Origin: Nafulsella turpanensis ZLM-10
GTDB taxonomy: Bacteria; Bacteroidota; Bacteroidia; Cytophagales; Cyclobacteriaceae
Length of the DNA: 64,000 nucleotides
Assembly: GCF_000346615.1 (NCBI RefSeq)
Contig: NZ_ANNU01000002.1
Coordinates: 142,326 to 206,325, forward strand
Direction of reading: 5' to 3'
This document shows, piece by piece, positions 44,032-53,373 of this stretch (position 1 is the first letter of the stretch; every line of letters begins with the position of its first letter). A program made the translations under genes and the position numbers. The notes under the pieces were generated by a model. That model ran no database searches. It was not told the origin of the DNA and saw only the letters and a program-made list of their open reading frames with translations.

Positions 44032-44787
44032 TCAATCATACTGAAGTTCCTTCACCTGTTCATTTTTTTCCAGCTCTTTTCTGCCATAAGCTTTATTCTT
44101 TGCCCAGTAGCTGGCAGCATATTTTTCAACATCCAGCCCAAGCAAATCTCTGCCCCAAATATAAATATCATGGGCAAAGACCTTCCAGACTCCTCCATCA
44201 GTAAAACGGCGACTGGAAGTAAGAGTAGACTTTCGAATCAATTTTAATTTTCCGTATTTTTGAAGATTCCTGCACAGGTAAGCTGCTTCAAGAAGATTTC
44301 GCTCGGGCCATCCTCCGGCCTTTAAATAGGCATCGCGGCGGACAAATATACCTTGGTCGCCATAAAACCGTTTGCGGTAGCGGTACCGGATCCGGTTAAC
44401 AAGGGTTATTAAATAAAGGGGAATACTAAAGCGATCGAAGGAAAACTCAAAAGCCCCGCCAACTACTTTTGGATCTTTAAGAGAGTTTTTAATTTCCGAA
44501 TCGTAATGCTCCGGTACAATGGTATCGGCATCCAGGAAAAATAAAACATCGCCCTGAGCAATATTAGTAGCCATTCGTAATGCCCTGCATTTTTTACCCG
44601 CCATCCGCGGATTAACAATTGTAACGACCTCTTCATGCTCAATTTCTTTTAAAGTGCCGTCCGTTGAGCCGCTGTCAATTACAATAATTTCATACAGGGG
44701 CTGATCGGCCCTCTCCAGAAGAGTTTGGAGGGTTTTTCTTATGGTGGCTCCCTCATTGAAGGTAGGAATAATAACACTTAATCTCAT
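44032..44787 (-). CDS. Family 2 glycosyltransferase
   Basis: A 251-aa GT-A fold transferase. The N-terminus reads LSVIIPTFNEGATI, the nucleotide-binding strand IVIDSGSTDGTLKEI, and the metal-binding FLDADT sits at about 82-87. There are no clear membrane helices. The family makes glycolipids, surface glycans or hopanoid-type glycosides; the length (about 230-250 aa) fits the TIGR04283-like group that transfers to small acceptors. The donor and acceptor are unknown. It stands alone, with no polysaccharide locus nearby. Confidence 0.9.
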   Translation of the reverse strand: MRLSVIIPTFNEGATIRKTLQTLLERADQPLYEIIVIDSGSTDGTLKEIEHEEVVTIVNPRMAGKKCRALRMATNIAQGDVLFFLDADTIVPEHYDSEIKNSLKDPKVVGGAFEFSFDRFSIPLYLITLVNRIRYRYRKRFYGDQGIFVRRDAYLKAGGWPERNLLEAAYLCRNLQKYGKLKLIRKSTLTSSRRFTDGGVWKVFAHDIYIWGRDLLGLDVEKYAASYWAKNKAYGRKELEKNEQVKELQYD

Positions 44788-44939
44788 CAGGAAAAACGGA
44801 AGTCGCTCAAGAAGGATTTAGAATAGTACTCAAGCATATACTATTTCTCAGCCTCACTTTAGAAGTGGGCTAACAGCTTTAACTCCGTAGAATTTAAAAG
44901 GTTTCGTTTATTTTGAAGTTATTTCAATCTTTCTTCTCT

Positions 44940-45881
44940 CTAATATTCTTTCTGCCGGTCTACCTGGTTTTGTAGTTTTTCTCCTGCCATCATTCTCAGG
45001 TAGTTAGCGATAATTTGTGGAATGGCAGCATCGGGCTGCGTTACACTGGCAATATGCGGGGTAATTAAAATAGAAGGATGGTTCCAGAAAGGATGTACTT
45101 CAGGCAAAGGTTCTTTCTGAAATACATCCAGCAATGCAGTGCCAATATAACCTTTTTCCAGGGCTTGCAATAAATCATCTTCCACCAAATGTTCCCCCCT
45201 TGCAACATTGATGAGAAAGGTACCTTTCCTGCAGTTTTTAAATAACTGCAGGTTAAGAAAACCTCTGGTTTCTGAAGTAAGCGGTAACAAACATATTAAA
45301 ACATTTACCTGCTGAAGAAAATCGAGCAGCTCAGGCTGGCCTGCAAAACTCCGTACCCCCGGCACCTCTTTCCTGCTATGACTATAGCCGGAAACCGGAA
45401 AACCTAATGCCACCAGCTTTCGGGCAATGTCAGTTCCTAAAGTTCCCATTCCTAAAATCCCTATCCGGATGGGCCTTTCGGGTTCATCGCTGTATCCCCA
45501 CTTATTCTGTTGCTGAAGTAAAGGATATTCCTCCATCCGCTTATGGTAACCTAAAACCGCTGCCAGCAGGTAATTACTCATACTCCTGGTAAGCTGTTCG
45601 TCTACAATGCGGGTAATCTGCCAGTGGGACGGCATATTTTTATCCTGCATAATATGGTCAACCCCGGCTCCCATGGAGCTGACCAGCCGCAGTTCAGGAA
45701 ACTGGTACAGGCTCTGGTGCGGATGCTTCCATACCACGGCCATTTTTATCTTTTCCGGTTCCGGAACCTCAGGCCAAACCCAAACCGGTACTTCTTCTCC
45801 CTGCCTGCTGGCCTCCTCCCGAAGCTTCTCCTGCCAGTATTTTAAATTATTTTTTTTTGGTGCGATGAGTACGATCGCCAT
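44940..45881 (-). CDS. ghrA: D-2-hydroxyacid dehydrogenase (GhrA-like glyoxylate/hydroxypyruvate reductase)
   Basis: A 313-aa NAD(P)H-dependent reductase. The Rossmann fold has GILGMGTLGTDIARKL, with the cofactor-phosphate region SHSRK suggesting NADPH. The catalytic Arg is in NVARGEHLV, and the catalytic His is in TPHIASVTQ near the end. GhrA enzymes reduce glyoxylate and hydroxypyruvate. Its start codon lies inside the end of the upstream DNA glycosylase gene (35-base overlap), so the two are translated from one message. Confidence 0.87.
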   Translation of the reverse strand: MAIVLIAPKKNNLKYWQEKLREEASRQGEEVPVWVWPEVPEPEKIKMAVVWKHPHQSLYQFPELRLVSSMGAGVDHIMQDKNMPSHWQITRIVDEQLTRSMSNYLLAAVLGYHKRMEEYPLLQQQNKWGYSDEPERPIRIGILGMGTLGTDIARKLVALGFPVSGYSHSRKEVPGVRSFAGQPELLDFLQQVNVLICLLPLTSETRGFLNLQLFKNCRKGTFLINVARGEHLVEDDLLQALEKGYIGTALLDVFQKEPLPEVHPFWNHPSILITPHIASVTQPDAAIPQIIANYLRMMAGEKLQNQVDRQKEY

Positions 45882-46488
45882 AGTTCGTTTCTGTTTTACT
45901 TACCCAGGGGTTGTTAAGGATGCTAAATCGCCAGGGCAAAAGAGCATCTTCTTCGGCATAAGCAATGCCTACCCTCGGTCTTGCCAATATTTCTTTTTCT
46001 TCTATAATGGTTTGCCTGTCTTCGAGCCAGATAATATTTCCATTCAACGGAAGCCCATAATGGTCTCTACCGATTCCTAAAGCCTGGCTCAGCACACCAG
46101 GACCTGCCGATAAGCGTTTCTCCGGCTTTTCCAATCCACGGCGGTCCATCATTATCTCCAAACCTTCAACAGGCTCAATTCCGCGAATTAACACCGCATC
46201 TGCCTGACCTTCATCATTGGTTACAATGTTAAATAAATAATGGATACCGTAGGTCAGATACACATAAGCAACTCCACCCGCCTGATACATGATTTCCGTA
46301 CGAGGGGTTCGGCGGCCGCCAAAAGAGTGGCAGGCTTTATCGGTACGGCCATTGTAAGCCTCCGTTTCCACAATCATCCCTCCCGTAAGTACTCCGTCTA
46401 TACGGGTAAATAAATACTTACCTAGGAGTTCTCTGCTAATCTGGACAACATCTTGGCGCTGGTAAAAGGAAAGGGGTATTTTACTCAT
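45847..46488 (-). CDS. Alkyladenine (3-methyladenine) DNA glycosylase, AAG family
   Basis: A 213-aa monofunctional glycosylase that removes alkylated and deaminated purines from DNA. The catalytic motif VETEAY is at 40-45 (Glu41/Glu43), with YLTYGIHYLFN forming the damage-binding region and GPGVLSQALGI further on. The length is normal for bacterial members (about 200). It overlaps the upstream thioesterase by 8 bases and the downstream dehydrogenase by 35, so the three are one operon with unusually tight packing. Confidence 0.93.
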   Translation of the reverse strand: MSKIPLSFYQRQDVVQISRELLGKYLFTRIDGVLTGGMIVETEAYNGRTDKACHSFGGRRTPRTEIMYQAGGVAYVYLTYGIHYLFNIVTNDEGQADAVLIRGIEPVEGLEIMMDRRGLEKPEKRLSAGPGVLSQALGIGRDHYGLPLNGNIIWLEDRQTIIEEKEILARPRVGIAYAEEDALLPWRFSILNNPWVSKTETNYGDRTHRTKKK

Positions 46489-46909
46489 TCGTACTTCTTT
46501 TTACCCGGTATACAGCTCTTGCCTGGGCAATAACGGAATCATCCCCTTCGTGCTGGGCGGTCATTTGTGTAAACACCAGGGAGGCACCATTTTTTATAAT
46601 TCTTCCTTTCACAATAATGTCTTCAGGTCGGCCAGGGAACAAATAATCCACGTGCATATCCACAGTGGCAATTAAGTCGGCAGCTGTTTTTAATGTGGTT
46701 ATTCCGGCGGCTCCCCCTGCAGCATCCATGGCGGTGCTAATTACGCCGCCATGGATGCGGTTGGTTCTTGGGTCGCCTACCAGCTCCATCTTAAACGGAA
46801 TTCGAATAGAGGCATAACCTGTTTTCATTTCGATGAGCTGAAGGCCCAGCACCTGGTGAAAAGGAATAATCCTTTCCATAATGTTTCGATAGTTTTCAAT
46901 ATTGAACAT
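46481..46909 (-). CDS. PaaI-type hotdog-fold thioesterase
   Basis: A 142-aa acyl-CoA thioesterase. The hotdog helix has NRIHGGVISTAMDAAGG (51-67), where His and Gly form the active-site turn, followed by VDMHVDYLFPG. The substrate is probably a medium-chain or aryl-acyl-CoA. It leads an overlapping operon with a DNA glycosylase and a dehydrogenase, with no evident pathway link. Confidence 0.87.
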   Translation of the reverse strand: MFNIENYRNIMERIIPFHQVLGLQLIEMKTGYASIRIPFKMELVGDPRTNRIHGGVISTAMDAAGGAAGITTLKTAADLIATVDMHVDYLFPGRPEDIIVKGRIIKNGASLVFTQMTAQHEGDDSVIAQARAVYRVKRSTNE

Positions 46910-47074
46910 CTGTTCCTGAGCTTAAAAAGATGGATGCTGCTGCAAATTTTAAATTAATTAAATTGGATGGCAAAACATCAAAATCTACAAAAAATTTGCA
47001 ATCTTTACAGTAAGGCATCCTTTTTAATTGAAGGTGCCTGCAAACAGTTTTTTTTAGATAAAATTCATTTTCAA

Positions 47075-47932
47075 ATGAAAAAGCTTTTTTTAAAGAAGTG
47101 GATACTGCTATTAGCCCTGTGCGGCAGTATGCACCTTGCACAGGCTCAAATCGAAATGCCGCAGGCCAGCCCTCCTGCAACCCTGGAAACAACTGTAGGA
47201 CTTACAGATGTGGTAGTTGATTATTCCCGCCCCGGCTTGAAGGGTCGCGGCAAAAAGATTTTTGGAGAACTGATTCCTTACGGCGAGGTATGGAGAACAG
47301 GTGCCAATGAATCGACCAAAGTTACTTTCGAAGATAGTGTAAAAATTGCAGGCCAGTCTTTGCCTCCGGGTACCTATGCTCTCTATACCATTCCTGGTAT
47401 CGGCGAATGGACGGTTATTTTTAGCAATAATACTGAGTTGTGGGGAGATTCAGGCTATAATCCTGAGGATGATGCCCTTCGTGTAAAGGTAAAACCTACC
47501 ACCATTCCTTATCCGGTAGAAACCTTTACCATTGACTTTTCCAATTACACAAAAAACAGTGCCGACCTTAACATTAGCTGGGATAACACCATGGTGAGTG
47601 TTCCGATAGAAACCGCTGTAGATGATGTGGTAATGGCACAAATAAAAGAATTAACCAAAGTTTCTCCCAATGTTTTTTATCAGGCAGCCCGTTATTACCA
47701 GGAAAATAACAAAGACCTCAACCAGGCGCTGCAATGGATTAATCAGGCGATTTCAGGCCGGGAGCACTTTGTATTTTACAATGTGAAGTCGAAAATTCTG
47801 GCAGATATGAAAAATTACAAGGAAGCGATAAAAGCAGCGGAGAAATCGAAAGAACTGGCGGCCAAAGAAAATAATCAGGATTACGTTAAAATAAACGAAG
47901 AGCTTATCACACGCTATAAGGCCATGAAATAA
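47075..47932 (+). CDS. Exported DUF2911 protein with TPR-like tail
   Basis: A 285-aa exported protein. The ATG at 47075 begins a signal peptide (KKWILLLALCGSMHLAQAQ); an upstream ATG at 46967 is in frame but would bury it. The DUF2911 domain (about 35-175) has DVVVDYSRPGLKGRGKKIFG, YGEVWRTGANESTKV and PPGTYALYTIPG. Residues about 190-285 are TPR-like helices (ALQWINQAISG, YKEAIKAAEKSKELA). The function of DUF2911 is unknown, but it is abundant in Bacteroidota. A strong hairpin follows. Confidence 0.9.
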   Translation: MKKLFLKKWILLLALCGSMHLAQAQIEMPQASPPATLETTVGLTDVVVDYSRPGLKGRGKKIFGELIPYGEVWRTGANESTKVTFEDSVKIAGQSLPPGTYALYTIPGIGEWTVIFSNNTELWGDSGYNPEDDALRVKVKPTTIPYPVETFTIDFSNYTKNSADLNISWDNTMVSVPIETAVDDVVMAQIKELTKVSPNVFYQAARYYQENNKDLNQALQWINQAISGREHFVFYNVKSKILADMKNYKEAIKAAEKSKELAAKENNQDYVKINEELITRYKAMK

Positions 47933-47950
47933 CCTTCCGGCGATGGAAAT

Positions 47951-47992
47951 AAAAAGAGGCTGGTTCTGTAGTTCAAGACCAGCCTCTTTTTT
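47951..47992. terminator. Bidirectional terminator between the DUF2911 gene and the symporter
   Basis: A 14-bp stem (47951-47964 with 47978-47991, core GAGGCTGGT/ACCAGCCTC). A T run follows on the plus strand and the complementary A run makes it usable on the minus strand, for the convergent symporter gene. Confidence 0.9.
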
Positions 47993-48142
47993 ATGTTTCT
48001 ATACCTAACCCTATAAATTACAGACTCCTCCTCACCGCTTTTCACTCCGCCATCACTCAACAGCATTGGCCTTACGGCTCGTGCACAAAAAAATGAGCGG
48101 AACTTAAGAGCTTTAAATCACTACTTCCTCTTCTGTTTCCTT

Positions 48143-49828
48143 CTATCTTTTTACCTTTTTCCGATTTTCTAATTCCTGGAAGAGGAGCCCCAGAATAATC
48201 ACTACACCACAACCAAGCGGATTCAGCCAAAGGAAAGCAAGATCGGTGGTAAAATAGCAGATAACTACAAATGCTTCTGCCAGCAAGGCTGCATAAAACA
48301 CGGCATTGGACTTAACTCTTTTGATGTAAAAAGCGACAAGAAAAATACCCAGTATACTTCCATAGAAAAGAGAGCCCAAAATGTTTACCGCCTCAATAAG
48401 GTTATCCAGAAGAGTGGCATAGGTGGCAAATGCAATAGCCAGAAGTCCCCACAAAACCGTAAACAATTTAGAGCTTTGCAAATAATGTACTTCACTGGCT
48501 TCTTTTTTAATTGATCTTTTATAAATATCTACCGTGGTGGTGGAAGCCAGAGCATTGAGTTCACCAGCAGTGGAAGACATTGCGGCCGAAAAAATCACTG
48601 CCAGCAAAAGGCCAATTAAACCATGCGGCAGGTAGTTCATAATAAAAGTAATAAAAACGTAATCGGTATCTTTGGGCTCTGCCAGCGGATCTGCCGCAAC
48701 AATTACTTCCTTCACCTCCATGCGAATTGCATCTTCTTTTTCCTGTAAAAGCTCTGCTTTGGTATATAGTTCCCGGGCTAATGCTCCTTCCTGCCTCAGC
48801 GCCTGCGCCAACGTCTCTCTTTTTTCCAGAAAAACAGCCGTAAATTCCTCCTCTAATTCCGCCAGCTGTTCCCCTTCTACCGTATGGACTATCTTTTCCT
48901 TTACGGCTTCATTAAAAAATACCGGGGGCTGATAAAACTGGAAGAACACAAAAACCATGGCACCGATAAAAAGAATCAGGAACTGCATAGGAATCTTTAC
49001 CAGGCCGTTCATCAGCAATCCAAGGCGACTTTCTGTTATAGACTTACCCGAAATATACCGCTGAACCTGCGACTGGTCTGTACCAAAATAGGAGAGGAAT
49101 AAAAAGAAACTTCCCAGCATGCCCGACCATAGGGTGTAACGGTCTTCAAAATCCAGTGAAAGATCTACCAGGTGCAGCTTTCCCATATTGCCAGCCACCT
49201 CTACCGCTTCGCTAAAGCCAATTCCTTCAGGCAGCTTCCAGATTAACACCAGCAGGGCCACTACCATTCCTCCCATCATCACTGCCATTTGCTGCTTCTG
49301 CGTCTGGCTTACTGCCCGGGTGCCTCCGCTTACCGTATAAATAATCACCAGTAGCCCTATTATAAGGTTCGTGAGAGTTAAAGGCCAGCCCAGTATAGAG
49401 GAAAGTATAATAGCCGGCGCATAAATAGTGATACCTGCTGCCAGCCCTCTCTGTATCAGAAAGAGAAGAGCGGCCAGCGTACGGGTTTTTAAATCGAAGC
49501 GTGTTTCAAGATACTCGTAAGCGGTATAAACCTTTAAGCGGTAATAAAGGGGAATTACCGTTACCGAAAGCACCACCATTGCCAGCGGCAGGCTAAAGTA
49601 AAACTGGATAAAGCGCATCCCGTCTTCAAAAGCCTGCCCCGGCGTAGACAGAAAGGTGATGGCACTGGCTTGCGTGGCCATAACCGATAAGCCAATCGTC
49701 CACCATTTCATGCTCTTGTCACCGAGCAAATAAGATTCTATATTCTGGCTCCCCCGGGTTTTGTACACTCCATAAATTACAATCGAGAGCAGGGTCCCGA
49801 ACAGAACGATCCAGTCAATTATATTCAT
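48143..49828 (-). CDS. Sodium/solute symporter (SSS family)
   Basis: A 561-aa inner-membrane transporter with about 13 helices. SSS landmarks include NIESYLLGDKSMKWWTIGLSVMATQASAITFLSTPG near the N-terminus and SAAMSSTAGELNALASTTTVDIYK in helix 8-9, the Na2-site region. A charged segment of about 80 residues (roughly 310-395, rich in Glu, Lys and Arg) is inserted between helices 7 and 8, as often in Bacteroidota members. The substrate (sugar, sialic acid, amino acid or other) is not readable. A 45-aa membrane protein starts just upstream. Confidence 0.92.
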   Translation of the reverse strand: MNIIDWIVLFGTLLSIVIYGVYKTRGSQNIESYLLGDKSMKWWTIGLSVMATQASAITFLSTPGQAFEDGMRFIQFYFSLPLAMVVLSVTVIPLYYRLKVYTAYEYLETRFDLKTRTLAALLFLIQRGLAAGITIYAPAIILSSILGWPLTLTNLIIGLLVIIYTVSGGTRAVSQTQKQQMAVMMGGMVVALLVLIWKLPEGIGFSEAVEVAGNMGKLHLVDLSLDFEDRYTLWSGMLGSFFLFLSYFGTDQSQVQRYISGKSITESRLGLLMNGLVKIPMQFLILFIGAMVFVFFQFYQPPVFFNEAVKEKIVHTVEGEQLAELEEEFTAVFLEKRETLAQALRQEGALARELYTKAELLQEKEDAIRMEVKEVIVAADPLAEPKDTDYVFITFIMNYLPHGLIGLLLAVIFSAAMSSTAGELNALASTTTVDIYKRSIKKEASEVHYLQSSKLFTVLWGLLAIAFATYATLLDNLIEAVNILGSLFYGSILGIFLVAFYIKRVKSNAVFYAALLAEAFVVICYFTTDLAFLWLNPLGCGVVIILGLLFQELENRKKVKR

Positions 49829-49838
49829 TGTAGAGCAA

Positions 49839-49976
49839 TCAGTGGAAGGAAAGCGTGATCAGGTAGTAAAGAATAATCTGGACAACTAAAAAGCCGATGA
49901 CTACGGCGTAGATATTTTTCCAGCTCCCCAGAATGGGAGGCTTTTCATTTAAAGGATCCTGCGCTTGCTGCTTCAT
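49839..49976 (-). CDS. Small single-pass membrane protein upstream of the SSS symporter
   Basis: A 45-aa reading frame with ATG at 49976 and TGA at 49839, ending 10 bases before the symporter start. The N-terminal half is polar (MKQQAQDPLNEKPPILGSW). A hydrophobic helix follows (IYAVVIGFLVVQIILYYLI) and a short polar tail SFH. The position and spacing indicate co-translation with the symporter. It could be an accessory subunit or stabilising peptide for the transporter. No family is recognised by name. The clean hydrophobic helix makes chance unlikely. Confidence 0.72.
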   Translation of the reverse strand: MKQQAQDPLNEKPPILGSWKNIYAVVIGFLVVQIILYYLITLSFH

Positions 49977-50166
49977 CAAAATCGGAACTTGAAAGTTGGC
50001 GAAGCAAAATAAGGAAATATCAGGAATAAAACCGGTTTATGCGCGCTCGCTTTTGAATGCAGCACGCTTAATTCTGCCATCCTGCAAGATGCATTCAACT
50101 AAACAATAATTCTTTTATAGCGGTTGAAAAGCTGTTGCCTAATTGCTGCGGTAATAAAAAGATAGT

Positions 50167-50196
50167 TTTGCTATTTTCAAAAGCAGTTTACCTTTG
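50167..50196 (+). promoter_or_regulatory. Promoter of the L-2-hydroxyglutarate oxidase gene
   Basis: TTTG (50167-50170), an 18-base spacer and TACCTTTG (50189-50196). The predicted start near 50202 supports the GTG at 50216 as the start codon and excludes upstream starts. Confidence 0.6.
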
Positions 50197-50215
50197 TAAA
50201 AAAAAACAGAATCCG

Positions 50216-51415
50216 GTGTACGATATAATTGTAATTGGCGGGGGCATTGTGGGCCTCGCTACCGCCCTTCAGCTTCAGAAGCAAAAACCAAAGCTAAGAA
50301 TACTCATTCTTGAAAAGGAAAAACAGCTGGCCGCTCACCAAACCGGCCATAACAGTGGTGTAATCCATTCGGGCATTTATTATAAACCGGGTAGCCTCAA
50401 AGCCAGAAACTGTTTTAACGGTTACCACCAACTGCTCAGCTTCTGCCGCGAGGAAGAAATCCCTTTCGAGCTATGCGGGAAAATTATTGTAGCCACCAGC
50501 CAGGAAGAACTTCAACCCCTTGAAAATATTTACCAGCGTGGTATAGCAAACGGCCTTAACGACATTAAAAAGCTGCAAAAGGAAGAGCTTCATGAGTATG
50601 AGCCGCATGTAAATGGCATAGCCGGTCTTTTTGTGCCGCAAACCGGCATTATCAATTATAAACGGGTGGCCCAAAAGTATGCAGAAAAACTACAAGAGGG
50701 AGGCGCCACCATTTTGCTGATGCACGAGGTACGGAACATCCGCCAGAGAAGCCATGGTACGGAAGTCATTACCAATAGAGGCACCTTTACCTCCAAGCTT
50801 ATGATTAACTGTGCCGGCCTCTACTCCGATAAGGTAGCACGAATGACTGGCCAGTCCATGGACTTAAAGATCGTTCCTTTCCGGGGAGAGTATTATGAGC
50901 TGGCGCCTGAAAAGCAACACCTGGTTCGAAATCTAATCTACCCGGTACCCGATCCTAATTTCCCATTCCTGGGGGTTCACTTTACCAGAATGATAGAAGG
51001 AGGCATTGAAGCGGGCCCGAATGCTGTACTTGCTTTTGCGCGGGAAGGATATAAAAAATCAGACATCAACCTGGCAGAGCTGGCGGAAACGCTTAGCTGG
51101 CCTGGCTTTCAAAAAGTAGCTGGTAAATACTGGAAAACCGGCATGGGAGAAATGTACCGCTCCTTCTCAAAAGCAGCCTTTACCAAAGCCCTTCAAAAAT
51201 TGATGCCCGAAATCAGGGAAAGTGACCTTAAACCGGGTGGTGCAGGGGTTCGTGCACAGGCCTGTGACCGGGATGGAGGATTGCTGGATGACTTCCTGAT
51301 ACTGGAGAGCAGAGGTGTGGTAAATGTTTGTAATGCCCCCTCCCCTGCAGCTACCTCTTCTCTGGCTATTGGCGAAACGGTGGCTGGTCTTGCCCTTCAG
51401 CAATTTCATAATTAA
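50216..51415 (+). CDS. lhgO: L-2-hydroxyglutarate oxidase
   Basis: A 399-aa FAD-dependent oxidoreductase of the DAO family. I use the GTG at 50216, which gives VYDIIVIGGGIVGLATALQL directly at the N-terminus, as homologues do; an in-frame TTG at 50135 would precede the promoter. The dinucleotide-binding motif GGGIVG is followed by HQTGHNSGVIHSGIYY, where the His/Ser cluster of the LhgO group lies, and by GIEAGPNAVLAFAREGY and a C-terminal NAPSPAATSSLAIGE. It oxidises L-2-hydroxyglutarate to 2-oxoglutarate, a metabolite-repair function. Confidence 0.9.
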   Translation: MYDIIVIGGGIVGLATALQLQKQKPKLRILILEKEKQLAAHQTGHNSGVIHSGIYYKPGSLKARNCFNGYHQLLSFCREEEIPFELCGKIIVATSQEELQPLENIYQRGIANGLNDIKKLQKEELHEYEPHVNGIAGLFVPQTGIINYKRVAQKYAEKLQEGGATILLMHEVRNIRQRSHGTEVITNRGTFTSKLMINCAGLYSDKVARMTGQSMDLKIVPFRGEYYELAPEKQHLVRNLIYPVPDPNFPFLGVHFTRMIEGGIEAGPNAVLAFAREGYKKSDINLAELAETLSWPGFQKVAGKYWKTGMGEMYRSFSKAAFTKALQKLMPEIRESDLKPGGAGVRAQACDRDGGLLDDFLILESRGVVNVCNAPSPAATSSLAIGETVAGLALQQFHN

Positions 51416-51468
51416 ACAGAAAGCTACTCCAATAAGGAAGCCCAGGACCACCAGCCATCTTGGGCTCA

Positions 51469-52449
51469 CTACTGCTGCTCCGGAACAGCAGGAGCAGAGG
51501 CAAATTCCAGGGCTCTTCGTTCAGCCCAGTTCATTGACTGCCCTGCAAGGCTAAAGCCGACATGCCCGCCCTTTTCCGGCACTTCCAGGTAAACAAATGG
51601 ATGGTCTCGTGCCAGTTCCACGGGGTAGCAGCTTTCGGGCAGCATCGGATCATTTTTAGCATTTACAATGAGGGTAGGAACACGGATAGCGGGAATATAG
51701 CGGTTGGCGCTGGCCTGCTGGTAAAAGTCATCTGCGTCTTTAAAACCATGGAGAGGGGCGGTAAATCGACCATCAAACTCCGGAAAGTGCTCTATTTTTT
51801 CATAGCCTTCGCAGTCAATCAGGCCTGGCATCTGGTTAGCCTTTGCCTTTATCTTTTTACCTAGTTTTCGCAGAAATCGCTTCCGGTAAAACGCATTTCC
51901 TTTTTCTGAAAGTGCTCTTGCACTCCCTCCTAAATCACAGGGAACGGAAAAGACAATTGCCCTTGACAGAACCTCCGGCAGCTGCTTTCCGTGAGTGCCC
52001 AGATACTTTAAGGTGATGCTGCCCCCCATACTAAAGCCTACCAAAACCAGCTTTTTATAATTTTCCTTTAGCGCATACTGCACCACTGCATCCAGGTCAT
52101 CACTTACCCCGTGGTGGTACATTCTCTGCGCTCTGTTCAGTTCACCACTACAGGTACGGCAGTTCCATGCCAGCACATCCCAGCCATTCTGCGCAAAGGC
52201 TTTTGCCATTCCCTGAATGTAGGGTCGGGATGTATCTCCCTCCAGGCCATGGGAAAGAATCACCAGCTGATCATGCCCTCCCTGTAACCAGTCAAGGTCA
52301 AGAAAATCATCATCAGGGGTAGTAATACGCTCCCGGATGTAAGGCGGAATTTTCACCCGCCGAAGAGCACTGGGCACAATAGTTTCGAGATGGGGGTTGA
52401 AGAGGTAAAAGGGTCGTTCGGTATACGAAGAAGATTTAATCAGTGGCAT
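51469..52449 (-). CDS. YheT-family alpha/beta hydrolase
   Basis: A 326-aa hydrolase of the YheT/EMB8 group. The nucleophile is in GFSMGGSI at about residues 138-145. HGLEGDTSRPYIQGMAKAF and NCRTCSGELNRA are family signatures, and the late GGHVGFS carries the catalytic His. The substrate is unknown, with esterase activity on lipids suggested for the family. It is divergent from pdxH. Confidence 0.88.
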   Translation of the reverse strand: MPLIKSSSYTERPFYLFNPHLETIVPSALRRVKIPPYIRERITTPDDDFLDLDWLQGGHDQLVILSHGLEGDTSRPYIQGMAKAFAQNGWDVLAWNCRTCSGELNRAQRMYHHGVSDDLDAVVQYALKENYKKLVLVGFSMGGSITLKYLGTHGKQLPEVLSRAIVFSVPCDLGGSARALSEKGNAFYRKRFLRKLGKKIKAKANQMPGLIDCEGYEKIEHFPEFDGRFTAPLHGFKDADDFYQQASANRYIPAIRVPTLIVNAKNDPMLPESCYPVELARDHPFVYLEVPEKGGHVGFSLAGQSMNWAERRALEFASAPAVPEQQ

Positions 52450-52707
52450 AGTTAAAGAAGCAGGAAACTATACAGGAACAGTAAAATTACACCAATTCCT
52501 TTATTTTTGTTTGCCTAAGTACGTAATTTGAGAAGAGGGCCGGGAGCAAAAGAAGCCAGCACTGGACAAAACCCGGCAAATACCCAAAGCTTTCGACTTC
52601 AGTTTTGCTGCTGGTTTGTTCTCAGCTGATGCAGGGTACCGGCAAACTTTCAGAAAAAAAAGCAGGCAGAGACAAATATTTTCAGAACTTTTAATCGATA
52701 AAAATAG

Positions 52708-53352
52708 ATGGATCAGCGAATAGCAGATATCCGAAAAGACTACACCAAGCGGGTGCTGAACCGGCAGGAAACTGTTGAAAACCCTATCGAACAGTTCCGC
52801 CGCTGGTTTAAGGAGGCACAGGAGGCAGAGGTACCGGAAATAAATGCCATGAATCTTTCTACAGTTGGCAAAAACGGACGTCCTTCTGCCCGTATCGTGC
52901 TCCTGAAGGATATTACGGAGAAAGGCTTTGTCTTTTACACCAACTACCAGAGCCGGAAGGGGAAAGAGCTGGAAGAGCACCCTTTCGCTGCCCTTACCTT
53001 TTTCTGGCCTGAACTGGAACGACAGGTACGGGTGGAAGGAAAGATTAAAAAGGTGGACCAGGCTACCGCAGAGGCCTATTTCTCCAGCAGGCCGAGAGGA
53101 AGCCAGCTGGGAGCATGGGCATCGCCCCAAAGCCAGGAAATTGATAAACGAGGCTTACTGGAGGTGCGGGAAAAGGAGTTTGAAGAAAGGTTTGCGGAAA
53201 ATCCTATCCCTAAACCAGAGCATTGGGGAGGTTATGAATTAATCCCGGACTATGTAGAGTTTTGGCAGGGCCGCAGCAGCCGCCTGCACGACCGCATAGC
53301 GTATGATCTGGTAAATGGAACCCAATGGCAGCGAAAAAGGCTGGCACCGTAA
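52708..53352 (+). CDS. pdxH: Pyridoxamine 5'-phosphate oxidase
   Basis: A 214-aa FMN-dependent enzyme that makes pyridoxal 5'-phosphate from pyridoxamine or pyridoxine phosphate. Motifs: DPIEQF-like NPIEQFRRWFKEAQEAE, GRPSARIVLLKDI (FMN binding), FYTNYQSRKGKEL, FSSRPRGSQLGAWASPQS and the C-terminal WQGRSSRLHDRIAY. The standard length indicates a complete gene. Confidence 0.95.
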   Translation: MDQRIADIRKDYTKRVLNRQETVENPIEQFRRWFKEAQEAEVPEINAMNLSTVGKNGRPSARIVLLKDITEKGFVFYTNYQSRKGKELEEHPFAALTFFWPELERQVRVEGKIKKVDQATAEAYFSSRPRGSQLGAWASPQSQEIDKRGLLEVREKEFEERFAENPIPKPEHWGGYELIPDYVEFWQGRSSRLHDRIAYDLVNGTQWQRKRLAP

Positions 53353-53373
53353 TGTGCTCCCTTTGTGGATCAC

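Noticed and set aside
50135..50215. 27-residue N-terminal extension of L-2-hydroxyglutarate oxidase from a TTG
   Set aside because: The promoter elements lie inside this stretch, and the FAD-binding strand starts directly after the GTG at 50216.
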